Source: Amycolatopsis sp. NBRC 101858
Lineage (GTDB): Bacteria; Actinomycetota; Actinomycetes; Mycobacteriales; Pseudonocardiaceae
Direction of reading: 5' to 3'
NCBI RefSeq assembly: GCF_030269325.1
Contig: NZ_BSTD01000004.1
Span: 226,558-290,557 of the forward strand
Length of the DNA: 64,000 nt
Shown: positions 1 to 7,693 of the stretch, piece by piece
How positions within the stretch are numbered: position 1 is the stretch's first letter
Layout: each line of letters starts with the position of its first letter
Notes under the pieces: model-generated
Told to the model about the DNA's origin: nothing
The model's input: the letters and a program-made list of their open reading frames with translations, nothing else
Databases searched by the model: none
Made by a program: the position numbers and the translations under genes

Positions 1-81
1 GCGGTCGGCCGGCGCGGAACGGATGTGCCATTCAATGGCAGCCCGTCGACCGCTCGCCGGGGGTGCTGCTGGGATCGGGGC

Positions 82-648
82 ATGACGAGACTGCCCCGGC
101 TGTCCCCGGCCGACCTGGACGACGACCAGCGCGCGCTCCGCGAAGCCATCGCCGGCGGTCCCCGGGCGGGCGGGCCGTTCCCGCTCACCGACGCCGCGGG
201 CGCGCTGACCGGGCCGTTCAACGCCATGCTGTTCGCGCCGCCGGCCGGGCAGGCGCTGCAGCGGCTGGGCGCGGCCGTGCGGTACGAGACGACGATCGGC
301 GATCGCGTCCGGGAGCTGGCGATCCTCGCGGTGGCGGCCCGGTGGGACTGCGCCTTCGAGCAGTACGCGCACGAGCCCGCCGCCCGAGCGGCCGGGGCCA
401 CCGACGCCCAGCTCACCGCCATTGCCGCGGGCGCCCTGCCGGAGGGCCTCGACGACGGTGAAACGGCCGCGCTGCGGTTCGTGCTGGCGCTGCTGGACGA
501 CGACGTCGACGACGTGACCTACGCCGAGTGCGTGCCAATCATTGGCAACCGCGTGGCCGTCGAGCTGACCACGCTGGTGGGCTACTACGCGACGCTGGCC
601 CTTCAGCTGCGCGTCTTCCGAGTCACCGTCCCCGTGGAGCGCCCGTGA
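82..648 (+). CDS. Carboxymuconolactone decarboxylase/AhpD-fold protein
   Basis: Predicted 188-residue cytoplasmic AhpD-fold protein. The ATG at 82 is preferred because the family-like sequence starts at MTRLPRLSPADLD; an upstream in-frame ATG at 25 would add an arginine- and cysteine-containing stretch that does not look like the family. The helical core contains ETTIGDRVRELAIL followed by WDCAFEQYAHEPAAR, where CMD proteins carry their active-site region. Only one cysteine is present there, so the CxxC peroxidase chemistry of AhpD is not expected. Its stop overlaps the next start (GTGA), and two fumarylacetoacetate hydrolase-fold genes follow, which suggests a role in degrading a ring-fission product. 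The exact substrate cannot be told. Confidence 0.8.
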   Translation: MTRLPRLSPADLDDDQRALREAIAGGPRAGGPFPLTDAAGALTGPFNAMLFAPPAGQALQRLGAAVRYETTIGDRVRELAILAVAARWDCAFEQYAHEPAARAAGATDAQLTAIAAGALPEGLDDGETAALRFVLALLDDDVDDVTYAECVPIIGNRVAVELTTLVGYYATLALQLRVFRVTVPVERP

Positions 649-1511
649 AGCTCGTGACCTTCGACGACGGCCTGGTCGGCCGTCTCGCCGACGACCTGGT
701 CCTGGAACTCGACACCGCCTCGACGCGCGAGTTCTTCGAACGCGGCGGGAGCGTGCCCGAGACCGGGCGCCGCTTCCGCGCGTCGGAGGTGCGCCTGCGG
801 GCGCCGATCGTGCCGAAGAAGTTCTTCCACACGGCGGGGAACTTCCGCGAGCACCACGACGACCTCGCCCGCGTGAACTGGTCGCACCCGGTCAACAAGG
901 GCATCGTGTTCTTCCAGAACGTCGACGCGATCATCGGCCCCGGCGACGCGGTCGTGTACCCGTCGCACCTGACGAACGAGCTCGACTACGAGCTCGAGAT
1001 GGCCGTCGTGATCGGCAAGCCCGGCAAGTTCTTCACCGCCGAGCAGGCGGCCGAGCACATCGCCGGGTACCTCGTCTTCAACGACATCACCGCCCGCGAC
1101 ATCCAGCGGCGCGAGATGGAGTCCGGGGTGTTCTCGTTCTCCAAGGCCATCGACACGTTCTGCCCGATCGGCCCGTACATCGTCACCGCCGACGAGGTCG
1201 GCGACCCGCACGACCTGGACATGGAGCTGCGGGTGAACGGCCAGGTGCGGCAGAAGTCGAACACCGGCCGGATGTCGCTGACGATCCCGGAGCTCGTCGC
1301 CTACCACTCGCCGCAGGTCTACAGCGCGGGCGACCTCATCACGACGGGCACGGTCGCCGGGGTCGCGGCCAGCACCGACGACCCGTTCGCCAACTACCTG
1401 AAGCCCGGGGACGTGGTCGAAGCCCAGATCGAGAAGCTCGGCGTGCTCCGCAACCGGGTCGTCTCGTGGGAAGACGCCTACGGGACTCCGCCGCCGGCCG
1501 GCCGCGCGTGA
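645..1511 (+). CDS. Fumarylacetoacetate hydrolase family protein
   Basis: 288-residue FAH-fold hydrolase/isomerase. The GTG at 645 overlaps the TGA of the upstream gene in the tetranucleotide GTGA and begins VKLVTFDDGLVG, a typical FAH N-terminus. The metal-binding core is visible as DYELEMAVVIGKPG (E-x-E acidic pair) and FNDITARDIQRRE. Members act on 2-keto-3-deoxy acids, acylpyruvates or 2-hydroxyhepta-2,4-dienedioate. It lies between a CMD-like gene and a second FAH-fold gene, so the three probably form one catabolic unit. Individual substrate not assignable. Confidence 0.85.
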   Translation: MKLVTFDDGLVGRLADDLVLELDTASTREFFERGGSVPETGRRFRASEVRLRAPIVPKKFFHTAGNFREHHDDLARVNWSHPVNKGIVFFQNVDAIIGPGDAVVYPSHLTNELDYELEMAVVIGKPGKFFTAEQAAEHIAGYLVFNDITARDIQRREMESGVFSFSKAIDTFCPIGPYIVTADEVGDPHDLDMELRVNGQVRQKSNTGRMSLTIPELVAYHSPQVYSAGDLITTGTVAGVAASTDDPFANYLKPGDVVEAQIEKLGVLRNRVVSWEDAYGTPPPAGRA

Positions 1512-2341
1512 TGCGCCTGGCCAACCTCGACGGCCGGGCCGCGCTGATCTTCGGTGATCGCGCGCTGGACGTCTTCGACGCCGGCGGCTTCGGCCCCGAC
1601 CCGATGGACGTCCTGGAGAACTGGACGGCGTTCTCCGCGTGGGCGGCTTCGGTGGCGCCGGCCGGGAGCCCGTACGACCCGGCGCTGCTGGGGCCGCCCG
1701 TGCCGCGGCCCCGGCAGGTGTTCGCCGTGGCGCTCAACTACCCGCCGCACGCGGCCGAAGCCGGGTACGAGCCCCCGGCCGACCCGCTGGTGTTCACCAA
1801 GTTCCCGACCTGCATCGCGGGTCCACAAGAGACGGTCGAGCTGCCCGGCGACCGCGTCGACTGGGAAGTCGAGCTGGTCGCCGTGCTCGGCCGGGGCGGG
1901 CACCGGATCGCCGAAGAGCACGCCCTCGGGCACGTCGCCGGGTTCACCGTCGGCCAGGACCTGTCGGAGCGGCGGGTCCAGTCGCTCGGGAAGCCACCGC
2001 AGTTCTCGCTGGCCAAGTCGTTCCCCGGGTTCGGCCCGACCGGACCGCACCTGGTCACCGAGCTCGACCCCGAGGCCTCGATCACCTGCCTGCTCAACGA
2101 CGAAGTGGTGCAGAAGGCGTCGCTGGCGGACCTGATCTTCGGCGTCCCGGAGCTGGTCGCCCGGCTCTCGGCGGTGTGCCGGCTCCTGCCGGGGGACCTG
2201 ATCTTCACCGGTACCCCGGCCGGGGTCGGCAACCGCCGGACGCCGCCGCGCTACCTCACCGCCGGCGACGTGCTCACCAGCCGGGTCGAGGGACTCGGCG
2301 AGCTGGTGACCCGCTTCAGCGCCGGGCCGCCTCCCGGCTGA
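1511..2341 (+). CDS. Fumarylacetoacetate hydrolase family protein (second copy)
   Basis: 276-residue FAH-fold protein starting at the ATG that overlaps the previous stop (TGATG at 1509-1513). A short N-terminal domain (MRLANLDGRAALIF) precedes the catalytic domain with VFAVALNYPPHAAEAG, DWEVELVAVLGRGG (acidic metal ligands) and GQDLSERRVQ, and it ends with the usual FTGTPAGVG segment. It is not a simple duplication of the preceding gene, since the sequences are only distantly alike; the two may act in sequence or as partners, like the two-domain HpaG/HpcE enzymes. This is the last gene of the small operon. Confidence 0.85.
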   Translation: MRLANLDGRAALIFGDRALDVFDAGGFGPDPMDVLENWTAFSAWAASVAPAGSPYDPALLGPPVPRPRQVFAVALNYPPHAAEAGYEPPADPLVFTKFPTCIAGPQETVELPGDRVDWEVELVAVLGRGGHRIAEEHALGHVAGFTVGQDLSERRVQSLGKPPQFSLAKSFPGFGPTGPHLVTELDPEASITCLLNDEVVQKASLADLIFGVPELVARLSAVCRLLPGDLIFTGTPAGVGNRRTPPRYLTAGDVLTSRVEGLGELVTRFSAGPPPG

Positions 2342-2353
2342 CCCGGCGCCGGC

Positions 2354-2866
2354 TCACTCCGGCGAGGGCCGCGTCCGGTGCGCCGCTCCCAACGCCGGGA
2401 GCTGGTGCCTGAGCAGCGTCAACGCCTGCTTGGCGGCGAGGGTGAACAGCCCCATCGTGATGTCCGGCTGGCCGAACACGACGAGGAGCAGCGATCCCTC
2501 GACGGGGAAGACGCAGACGTAGCCGGAGCTGCCTTCGAACATCGCGCTGCGGGATTCGCCGATCCTGGCCTGCGCGGTGAACTGCGCGGCCAGGCCGATG
2601 GCCGCCGCCGACATGGCGGCGACGCTGTCCGCCTCGACCGACATCGTGTCGTCGGCCAGGACCAGGCCGTCGTGGGTGGCCACGAGCAGCCCGGCCACCT
2701 GGTCGACCTGGCCCTGGACCGTGCGCAACGCGTCGAGCATCCGCCCGGAGTCGAGGGGCGGGCGCTTCATCGCCCGGCCCCGCGGTGCGCCGGGGCTTTC
2801 CGGCGCCGGCGTGCGGACCGGCAGGGGCATGCGTGAGGACTGGCTGTGGGTGTCGGCACTCGTCAT
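2354..2866 (-). CDS. Roadblock/LC7 domain protein
   Basis: 170-residue protein. Its first ~45 residues are Pro/Ser-rich and probably disordered; the rest is one roadblock/LC7 domain (RMLDALRTVQGQVDQVAGLL, then VATHDGLVLADD, and a VFPVEGSLLLVVFG strand). Roadblock proteins of the MglB type bind small GTPases and often act in pairs. The ATG at 2866 overlaps the TGA of the upstream roadblock gene (ATGA), so the two are translationally coupled and could form a heterodimer. No partner GTPase or DUF742 gene lies beside them, so this is not a complete conservon. Confidence 0.8.
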   Translation of the reverse strand: MTSADTHSQSSRMPLPVRTPAPESPGAPRGRAMKRPPLDSGRMLDALRTVQGQVDQVAGLLVATHDGLVLADDTMSVEADSVAAMSAAAIGLAAQFTAQARIGESRSAMFEGSSGYVCVFPVEGSLLLVVFGQPDITMGLFTLAAKQALTLLRHQLPALGAAHRTRPSPE

Positions 2867-3231
2867 ACGGACAGGCTGGTCTCGATGCGCCTGAGGCTGT
2901 GCCGCGCGAGCGCGAGGTTCGCGCGTTCGCGGTCCAGCACGAGGTAGAGGAACAGGGTGGAGTTGCCCCGGGCCGACAGCGGCCGGATCACGTGGTACTG
3001 GCGGTGGAGCGTGATGAGGATGTCCTCGATGCTGTCGTCGAGCCCGAGAGAGGACATGACGCGCAGTTTCGCCCGCACGACCTCGGTGTTTCCGGCCGCC
3101 GCGATATCCAGGTCGAGCCAGTCGCCACCGCCCAGGGAACCGAGGGACATTCCGCTGTCGTAGTCGACCAGGGTCGCGCCGACGGCGCCCGGAATGTTCA
3201 TCGCTTCTTTCAACGCCAGGTCGATCGTCAT
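2863..3231 (-). CDS. Roadblock/LC7 domain protein (short)
   Basis: 122-residue single roadblock/LC7 domain: MTIDLALKEAMNIPGAVGA, then LVDYDSGMSLG and a C-terminal STLFLYLVLDRERANLALAR helix-strand. Start chosen at 3231 because a GGAGG lies nine bases upstream; an ATG at 3240 (MAFMTID) abuts that GGAGG directly and is too close to use it. It is the first gene of a two-gene unit with the longer roadblock protein at 2354-2866. Probable cytoplasmic regulatory scaffold for a small GTPase encoded elsewhere; that role is inferred from the family only. Confidence 0.8.
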   Translation of the reverse strand: MTIDLALKEAMNIPGAVGATLVDYDSGMSLGSLGGGDWLDLDIAAAGNTEVVRAKLRVMSSLGLDDSIEDILITLHRQYHVIRPLSARGNSTLFLYLVLDRERANLALARHSLRRIETSLSV

Positions 3232-3447
3232 GAAAGCCATCCTCCAGTGAGTGAACCACGTGCTATGTCCGCAATCGACCGGTCGGGGACTCGGCTTGGT
3301 CCATCCGGCGGGCCGATCGCGCAGGCATGTGACGTTATGTGTCGGCGGCAGTTTCACGTACGGCCGTTCGGAGCAACTTTCATTTCAGCTCGTGACTTGT
3401 TCGCGGGTCGTGCAATATGTTTCGGAATTCATTTTCCCGAATAGCGC

Positions 3448-4275
3448 TCACATGAGCGCGTAATCCGAATCTGCAATTTGCAGATCGCAAATAGCGTGCG
3501 CGAGTTCGGTGGGATGAGTGAGCGGCAGCAGGTGGTTCGCCCCCTCGATCGTCGCGACACGGGCGTCCGGCAACGCGGCCGCGAGGCGGGCGACCAGCCG
3601 GTGGGTCGGACCGGGGCTGGCCGCGCCCTGGACGAGGAGCGCCGGTGCGGTGACCCGGGCCGGGTCGGGCGGGGTCCACCGGCCGATGGCGGGGACCTCG
3701 TTGGTGAAGAAGAACTCCGCGTCGCGTTCGGCGCGCGCGAGTCCGTCCTCGCCGAGCACGTCGGTGAGCACAGTGCGGTAGTCGCGGCCGCAGACGGCGG
3801 CGTTGAACGCGTCGAAGGCCGCCGGGATGTCGCCGCGCGCCGCCGCGGCCATGGCCCCGCCCAGTGCCGCGCCGACGGTGGCGCCCACTTCGGGGAGGTC
3901 GGCCGGGTCGACGAGCTCGTCGACCAGCGGCGGCTCGGACAGCACCAGGCGTGCCACGAGATCCGGCCGGTCGAGCGCGAGCTGCAGCGCGATCGCGCAG
4001 CCGGAGGAGTGGCTGACGACGGTGGCCGGTCCGGTGCCGAGCCGGTCGAGCAGCGCCGCGGCGTGGGCCGCGTGCCCGGTGAGGTCGAGGGGTTCGCGCG
4101 GGACCTCGCCGCCGGTGTAGCCGGCGCGCAGCATCCGGATCACCCGGCCGGGCAGGCGGGTGGCCAGCGGCTCGAACCACGCCCCGAACACGCCGGCGTG
4201 CACGAGCAGGGTCGCGTCGCCGGCTCCGGTGTCCGTCCAGCCGATGGTGACGCCGTCGATCTTCGTGGTGTTCAT
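3448..4275 (-). CDS. Alpha/beta hydrolase
   Basis: 275-residue alpha/beta-hydrolase-fold enzyme. The nucleophile elbow is SHSSGCAIALQ: the central serine is kept but the usual first glycine of G-x-S-x-G is serine. The C-terminal catalytic histidine lies in EGANHLLPLTHPTEL, and an oxyanion-type LLVHAGVFGAW loop follows the first strands. An AAAGGA ribosome site precedes the ATG at 4275. It is 11 bases downstream of the VOC gene on the same strand and opposite a TetR gene, so the two enzymes are probably co-regulated. Substrate unknown. The last codons (SDYALM) are in DNA of lower GC than the body of the gene. Confidence 0.85.
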   Translation of the reverse strand: MNTTKIDGVTIGWTDTGAGDATLLVHAGVFGAWFEPLATRLPGRVIRMLRAGYTGGEVPREPLDLTGHAAHAAALLDRLGTGPATVVSHSSGCAIALQLALDRPDLVARLVLSEPPLVDELVDPADLPEVGATVGAALGGAMAAAARGDIPAAFDAFNAAVCGRDYRTVLTDVLGEDGLARAERDAEFFFTNEVPAIGRWTPPDPARVTAPALLVQGAASPGPTHRLVARLAAALPDARVATIEGANHLLPLTHPTELAHAICDLQIADSDYALM

Positions 4276-4286
4276 GGTTCGTCCTT

Positions 4287-4667
4287 TCAGTCCGCGTAGA
4301 GCCGGATCTCGATGCCGTCGGGGTCGTGCAGTCCGACCAGCACTTTTCCGCCGCCGTGGCCGGTGACGAGGCCGCCGTGGGGTTCGCCGGCCTCGTCCAG
4401 GGCGGACTTCCAGGCCTCGACGTCGGCGCGGGCCGGCACGAGCAGCGCCAGGGCGTCGAAGCCGGAGAGGGCCTTGGCGCGCACGGGGTCGTGGCGCAGC
4501 GCGAGCTGGGGCGAGCACCCGTCGTGGCGCAGGGCCACGCCGCGGACCTCGCCGTCTTCGGTGAACTCGATGGCCACCTCGAAGCCGAGGACCCGCTCGT
4601 ACCAGGCGCGGCTGCGGGCGAGGTCGCTGACGGGCAGCTTGACGTGGTGGATTCCGGCGATCTCCAT
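4287..4667 (-). CDS. VOC (glyoxalase/bleomycin-resistance/dioxygenase) family protein
   Basis: 126-residue single-domain vicinal oxygen chelate protein. It begins MEIAGIHHVKLPVSDLARS, the typical first beta-alpha unit with a metal-ligand histidine, and ends GLHDPDGIEIRLYAD, where the glutamate of the second ligand set sits. The family includes glyoxalases, fosfomycin/bleomycin-resistance proteins and extradiol dioxygenases; nothing here decides among them. First gene of a VOC-hydrolase pair, divergent from a TetR regulator with a perfect palindrome in between. Confidence 0.85.
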   Translation of the reverse strand: MEIAGIHHVKLPVSDLARSRAWYERVLGFEVAIEFTEDGEVRGVALRHDGCSPQLALRHDPVRAKALSGFDALALLVPARADVEAWKSALDEAGEPHGGLVTGHGGGKVLVGLHDPDGIEIRLYAD

Positions 4668-4691
4668 GCCGACCCCGTTTCGTTGTAGTCC

Positions 4692-4703
4692 AACTCTAGA
4701 GTT
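4692..4703. promoter_or_regulatory. Palindromic operator between VOC gene and TetR gene
   Basis: Perfect 12-bp palindrome AACTCTAGAGTT in the short divergent intergenic space (VOC start 4667, TetR start 4707 or 4716), followed at once by a further half-like TAGAGT. Position and symmetry fit a TetR-type operator controlling both directions. Binding by the adjacent regulator is inferred. Confidence 0.6.
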
Positions 4704-4715
4704 AGAGTGCAACGT

Positions 4716-5342
4716 GTGACCGAGAACGTCAAGCCCCGCGCGGCCCGCACCCGGGCGACCCGCCGGCGCATCGTGGAAGCGGCCGGCGCCCTGTTCGTCG
4801 CCGACGGCTACACGGCCACCACGCTCGAGCAGATCGCGGCCCGGGCCGGGGTGGCCGTCCAGACGGTGTACTTCCACTTCGGCAACAAGCGGACCCTGCT
4901 CAAGGAGGCGGTCGACCTCGCGGTGGTCGGCGACGACGACCCGGTCGGCATCCTCGGCCGCCCGTGGCTGGAGGAGGCCGCGGCCGAGCGCGACCCGCGT
5001 CGCGTTCTCGAGCTGTGGACGGCCTACGGACGCGGCATCCTGACGCGAATAGCCCCGATCATGCGAGTCGTCCGCGACGCGGCGGTCGTCGACCCGGACA
5101 TGGCCGCCCAGTGGTCGGCGAACATGGCCGAGACGGCGACGGCGTTCGGGGTGCTGGCCGAGCAGCTGGCGGGGTTGTCCGCGCTGCGCGTGCCGGTGGA
5201 CGAAGCGGTGGACGTGCTGTGCGCGTTGTCGGGACTGGAGATGTACCTGGTGCTGGCCGACCGCGGGTGGACGGCCGAGCGCTGGGAAAGCTTCGTGGTC
5301 GACTCACTGGCCCACGCGCTGCTGCATCAGGGGCGGCGGTAG
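4716..5342 (+). CDS. TetR/AcrR family transcriptional regulator
   Basis: 208-residue TetR regulator starting VTENVKPRAARTRATRR; an in-frame GTG at 4707 is an alternative start. The N-terminal HTH is clear (RRRIVEAAGALFVADGYT, then TTLEQIAARAGVAVQTVYFHF), followed by a variable ligand-binding helical domain. It is divergent from the VOC/hydrolase pair across a perfect palindrome, so it most likely represses them and itself. The 3' end overlaps the 3' end of the opposite membrane glycosyltransferase gene by 16 bases. Confidence 0.9.
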   Translation: MTENVKPRAARTRATRRRIVEAAGALFVADGYTATTLEQIAARAGVAVQTVYFHFGNKRTLLKEAVDLAVVGDDDPVGILGRPWLEEAAAERDPRRVLELWTAYGRGILTRIAPIMRVVRDAAVVDPDMAAQWSANMAETATAFGVLAEQLAGLSALRVPVDEAVDVLCALSGLEMYLVLADRGWTAERWESFVVDSLAHALLHQGRR

Positions 5343-6949
5343 ATCGTGATGGAGTGGCCGACCTCGTCGACCGGGGTGCTGCCGGCGATCAGCGCCGTCA
5401 AGCGGTCGTCCGCCTTGGCGATCGCCGAATCCGACACCGCGAGCAGCCCGTGCACCTCGTCCGCGGGCACCGCGAGCGGGTCGGCCGCGTCGAGGCCGTA
5501 CGCCGACGGCAGCCCGCTTCCCTTGTAGACCAGCCAGACCCGCTCGCCCGCCAGGCGGTCCGCCAGCCTGCCGAGGTCCTGGCCCCAGTCGACGTTCGAG
5601 TCGTGCAGGCGCAGGTGGGTCTCGGCCGGGCCGCCGAACGCCTCGTTGGAGTACGGCAGGTAGTACGGGAACGTCCGCAGCGAGCTCACCGCCGTGAAGG
5701 CGACCAGGACCGCCACCGCCACCCGCACCCACCGCACGCGGACGGCGACGAGGCTCGCCGCCGCGATCGCCAGGAACATCGGGACGAAGATCGCGTACCG
5801 GACGCCGAGGTCGCGGGTACTGGTCATGGCCGCCGCCAGCAGCACGGCCGCCGGGACCAGGACGTACGGCGCCGCCGGGCGCAGCCGGGGGACCGCCACC
5901 ATCGCGACCGCGCCGGCCAGCCCGAGGGCCAGCGCCCCCAGCGGTGACTTCACCAGCAGCGCGGCCGGCAGGTAGTACCACACCGAACCGGGGTGGTAGG
6001 TGCCGAGCAGGAACGTGCTCCACGTCCGGTCTTCGAAGGCGAACTGGACGCGCATCCCGTCGAGGTACGGCCGGGGCAGCGGCAGCCGGTCGGCGAGCGC
6101 GCGCAGGCCGTGGACGGCCGGCAGGTCCGGCGGCGGCGTCCAGTGCAGCCGCGGATCCACGGCGAGGTAGGACGCCCACACGACGGCGACCGCGATCAGG
6201 GCGACGGCGGCCACGCCGAGGACGATCCGCCGTGGCCCTGACCGCGAGTGCCAAGTGGACAGTGCGACCAGGAGCAGCAGCACCGGAACCGCGGCCAGCG
6301 CACTCATCTTCGTGGCCACGGCCGCACCGAGCGCGAGCCCCGCGAGGGGAAGGTACAAGCGGGGACGACGGCGGGCCCGCCACAGCAGCCAGGCCGACGT
6401 CAGCAGGAACCCGGCCACCGGCACGTCGAGCGTCGCCAGTGATCCGTGCGCGATGAGGTCGGGGGAGAACGTGCACAGGGCCAGGGCCGTCACCCCGCCG
6501 GCCCGGCCGGTCAGATCGCGGGCGAACGCGAAGACGACCAGCCCGAACAAGAGCGTCAGCACGATCACCGGCAGCCGTGCCGCCAGCAGGAGCCGTCCCG
6601 GGTCGTCGCCCGACTCGTACAGCACGCGGCGGCCGAGCTGCGTCTGGTCGCCGGTGAAGGCGGGGTCGAGGTGCGCGCCGGAAAAGGCCAGTCCGGCCGC
6701 GATGATCAGCTTGCCCAGCGGCGGGTGCTCCGGGTTGTACCGCAGGCTGTGCTGCTCCAGGTAGACCACCGCGGTGCCGACGTAGACCGGCTCGTCGATC
6801 GTCGGGGACTGCTCGACGGCCGTCGTGAGCATCGCGATCGCCATCTCGGCGAGCAGCGCGACCACGACGAGCGCGAACAGCCATCGCCGCTGGTCCGCCG
6901 GCTTGTCCGGGACCGCCTCGGCCGGCTCGAGGCACGTCGAGAGGGACAT
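5327..6949 (-). CDS. GT-C fold membrane glycosyltransferase (PMT_2/ArnT-like)
   Basis: 540-residue polytopic membrane protein with roughly ten hydrophobic segments, the first at about residues 24-46. The catalytic acidic pair of the GT-C fold appears just after it in SPTIDEPVYVG (D52/E53), and HPPLGK at 75-80 is typical of the PMT_2/glycosyltransferase-39 superfamily. A soluble C-terminal part (NVDWGQDLGRLADRLAG onward) follows the last membrane segment. Such enzymes transfer a sugar from a polyprenyl phosphate carrier to protein or envelope glycan on the outer face of the membrane; donor and acceptor are unknown. It overlaps the convergent TetR gene at the 3' end by 16 bases. Confidence 0.85.
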   Translation of the reverse strand: MSLSTCLEPAEAVPDKPADQRRWLFALVVVALLAEMAIAMLTTAVEQSPTIDEPVYVGTAVVYLEQHSLRYNPEHPPLGKLIIAAGLAFSGAHLDPAFTGDQTQLGRRVLYESGDDPGRLLLAARLPVIVLTLLFGLVVFAFARDLTGRAGGVTALALCTFSPDLIAHGSLATLDVPVAGFLLTSAWLLWRARRRPRLYLPLAGLALGAAVATKMSALAAVPVLLLLVALSTWHSRSGPRRIVLGVAAVALIAVAVVWASYLAVDPRLHWTPPPDLPAVHGLRALADRLPLPRPYLDGMRVQFAFEDRTWSTFLLGTYHPGSVWYYLPAALLVKSPLGALALGLAGAVAMVAVPRLRPAAPYVLVPAAVLLAAAMTSTRDLGVRYAIFVPMFLAIAAASLVAVRVRWVRVAVAVLVAFTAVSSLRTFPYYLPYSNEAFGGPAETHLRLHDSNVDWGQDLGRLADRLAGERVWLVYKGSGLPSAYGLDAADPLAVPADEVHGLLAVSDSAIAKADDRLTALIAGSTPVDEVGHSITIYRRP

Positions 6950-6979
6950 CCCGAGGTCCTTCCGTCCGAACGAAAGCGA

Positions 6980-7609
6980 TCAGTCCAGAGACGTCCGTAC
7001 CGCCCGGTGGTTCCGCAGGAGCGGCAGGAAGAGCTCGTCGACGATTTCGCGGATACGGGCCGGTTTCGGGGGTTCCAGCTCCATGAGCAGGTCGTGGCGC
7101 ACGAGGTCGAACGGCAGCTCGAGCACCGCGGCGGGCACGCGGTCCAGGTCGAGGTCGCCGCGGTCGTGGGCGCGCAGGTAGAGCGCCCGGCTGTGCGGAC
7201 GCGCCTCGTCGCCCATGACCTTGGCGCGGACCTGGGCGGGAGTCTGGCCGGTGCCGGCCGACAGTCCCGAGAAGGCGGTTGCCGCGGAGATGGCGAAGAA
7301 CGGGGCGCGGGCCCGGCTCACGGCCGTCAGCCGGGCGATCAGGTCGCCGCGCAGGGTGCCGGTGTCGGCGTCCGCAACCGGGTGGACGGTCCGGTAGTGC
7401 TCGATCGCGGCCAGCACGAGCGCGTCCTTGTTGGCCCAGCGGCGGTAGAGCACGGCCTCGCTGGTGCGGGCGCGCACGGCGATCGACTCCATCGTCAGGC
7501 GGCCGTACCCGGCTTCGACCAGCTCGTCCCAGCCGGCGGTGAGCAGCTCGGCCTCCAGCTGCTTGCCGTTCCGCCGTCGGCGGACGGGTTCGGCGGGTTC
7601 AGCGGTCAC
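6980..7609 (-). CDS. TetR/AcrR family transcriptional regulator
   Basis: 209-residue TetR regulator with GTG start. The HTH lies at about residues 20-60 (LLTAGWDELVEAGYGRLTMESIAVRA then TSEAVLYRRWANKDALV); the C-terminal domain resembles TetR_C regulators with a DLVRHDLLM helix. It is divergent from an aromatic-hydroxylase-type monooxygenase, with two copies of the same inverted repeat between them, so it is likely the repressor of that enzyme. The glycosyltransferase gene begins 30 bases downstream on the same strand and could be co-transcribed. Confidence 0.9.
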   Translation of the reverse strand: MTAEPAEPVRRRRNGKQLEAELLTAGWDELVEAGYGRLTMESIAVRARTSEAVLYRRWANKDALVLAAIEHYRTVHPVADADTGTLRGDLIARLTAVSRARAPFFAISAATAFSGLSAGTGQTPAQVRAKVMGDEARPHSRALYLRAHDRGDLDLDRVPAAVLELPFDLVRHDLLMELEPPKPARIREIVDELFLPLLRNHRAVRTSLD

Positions 7610-7620
7610 CGGCTCACGAT

Positions 7621-7638
7621 AGAAAGGTTTTACTTTCT
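7621..7638. promoter_or_regulatory. Operator copy 1, AGAAAG-N6-CTTTCT
   Basis: Inverted repeat with perfect six-base arms and a six-base spacer, just upstream of the GTG of the TetR gene. A second copy with the same arms and spacing sits 41 bp away at 7662-7679. Two matching copies in one divergent promoter region strongly suggest binding sites for the neighbouring TetR protein. Confidence 0.7.
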
Positions 7639-7661
7639 TGGCAACCGCGGCTACCGTGGTT

Positions 7662-7679
7662 AGAAAGTGATTCCTTTCT
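7662..7679. promoter_or_regulatory. Operator copy 2, AGAAAG-N6-CTTTCT
   Basis: Second copy of the inverted repeat, 15 bases before the ATG of the FAD monooxygenase. Start-to-start distance to copy 1 is 41 bp, close to four helical turns, so bound repressors would lie on the same face of the DNA. The position of copy 2 would block the monooxygenase promoter. Confidence 0.7.
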
Positions 7680-7693
7680 TACGTGGGGGACTG

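Noticed and set aside
1..81. Upstream start of the CMD-like gene at 25
   Set aside because: The extra 19 residues (MPFNGSPSTARRGCCWDRG) do not resemble the family and the ATG at 82 fits better.
2354..3231. Conservon (cvn) operon
   Set aside because: Two roadblock genes are present, but the histidine-kinase-like, DUF742 and GTPase members are absent.
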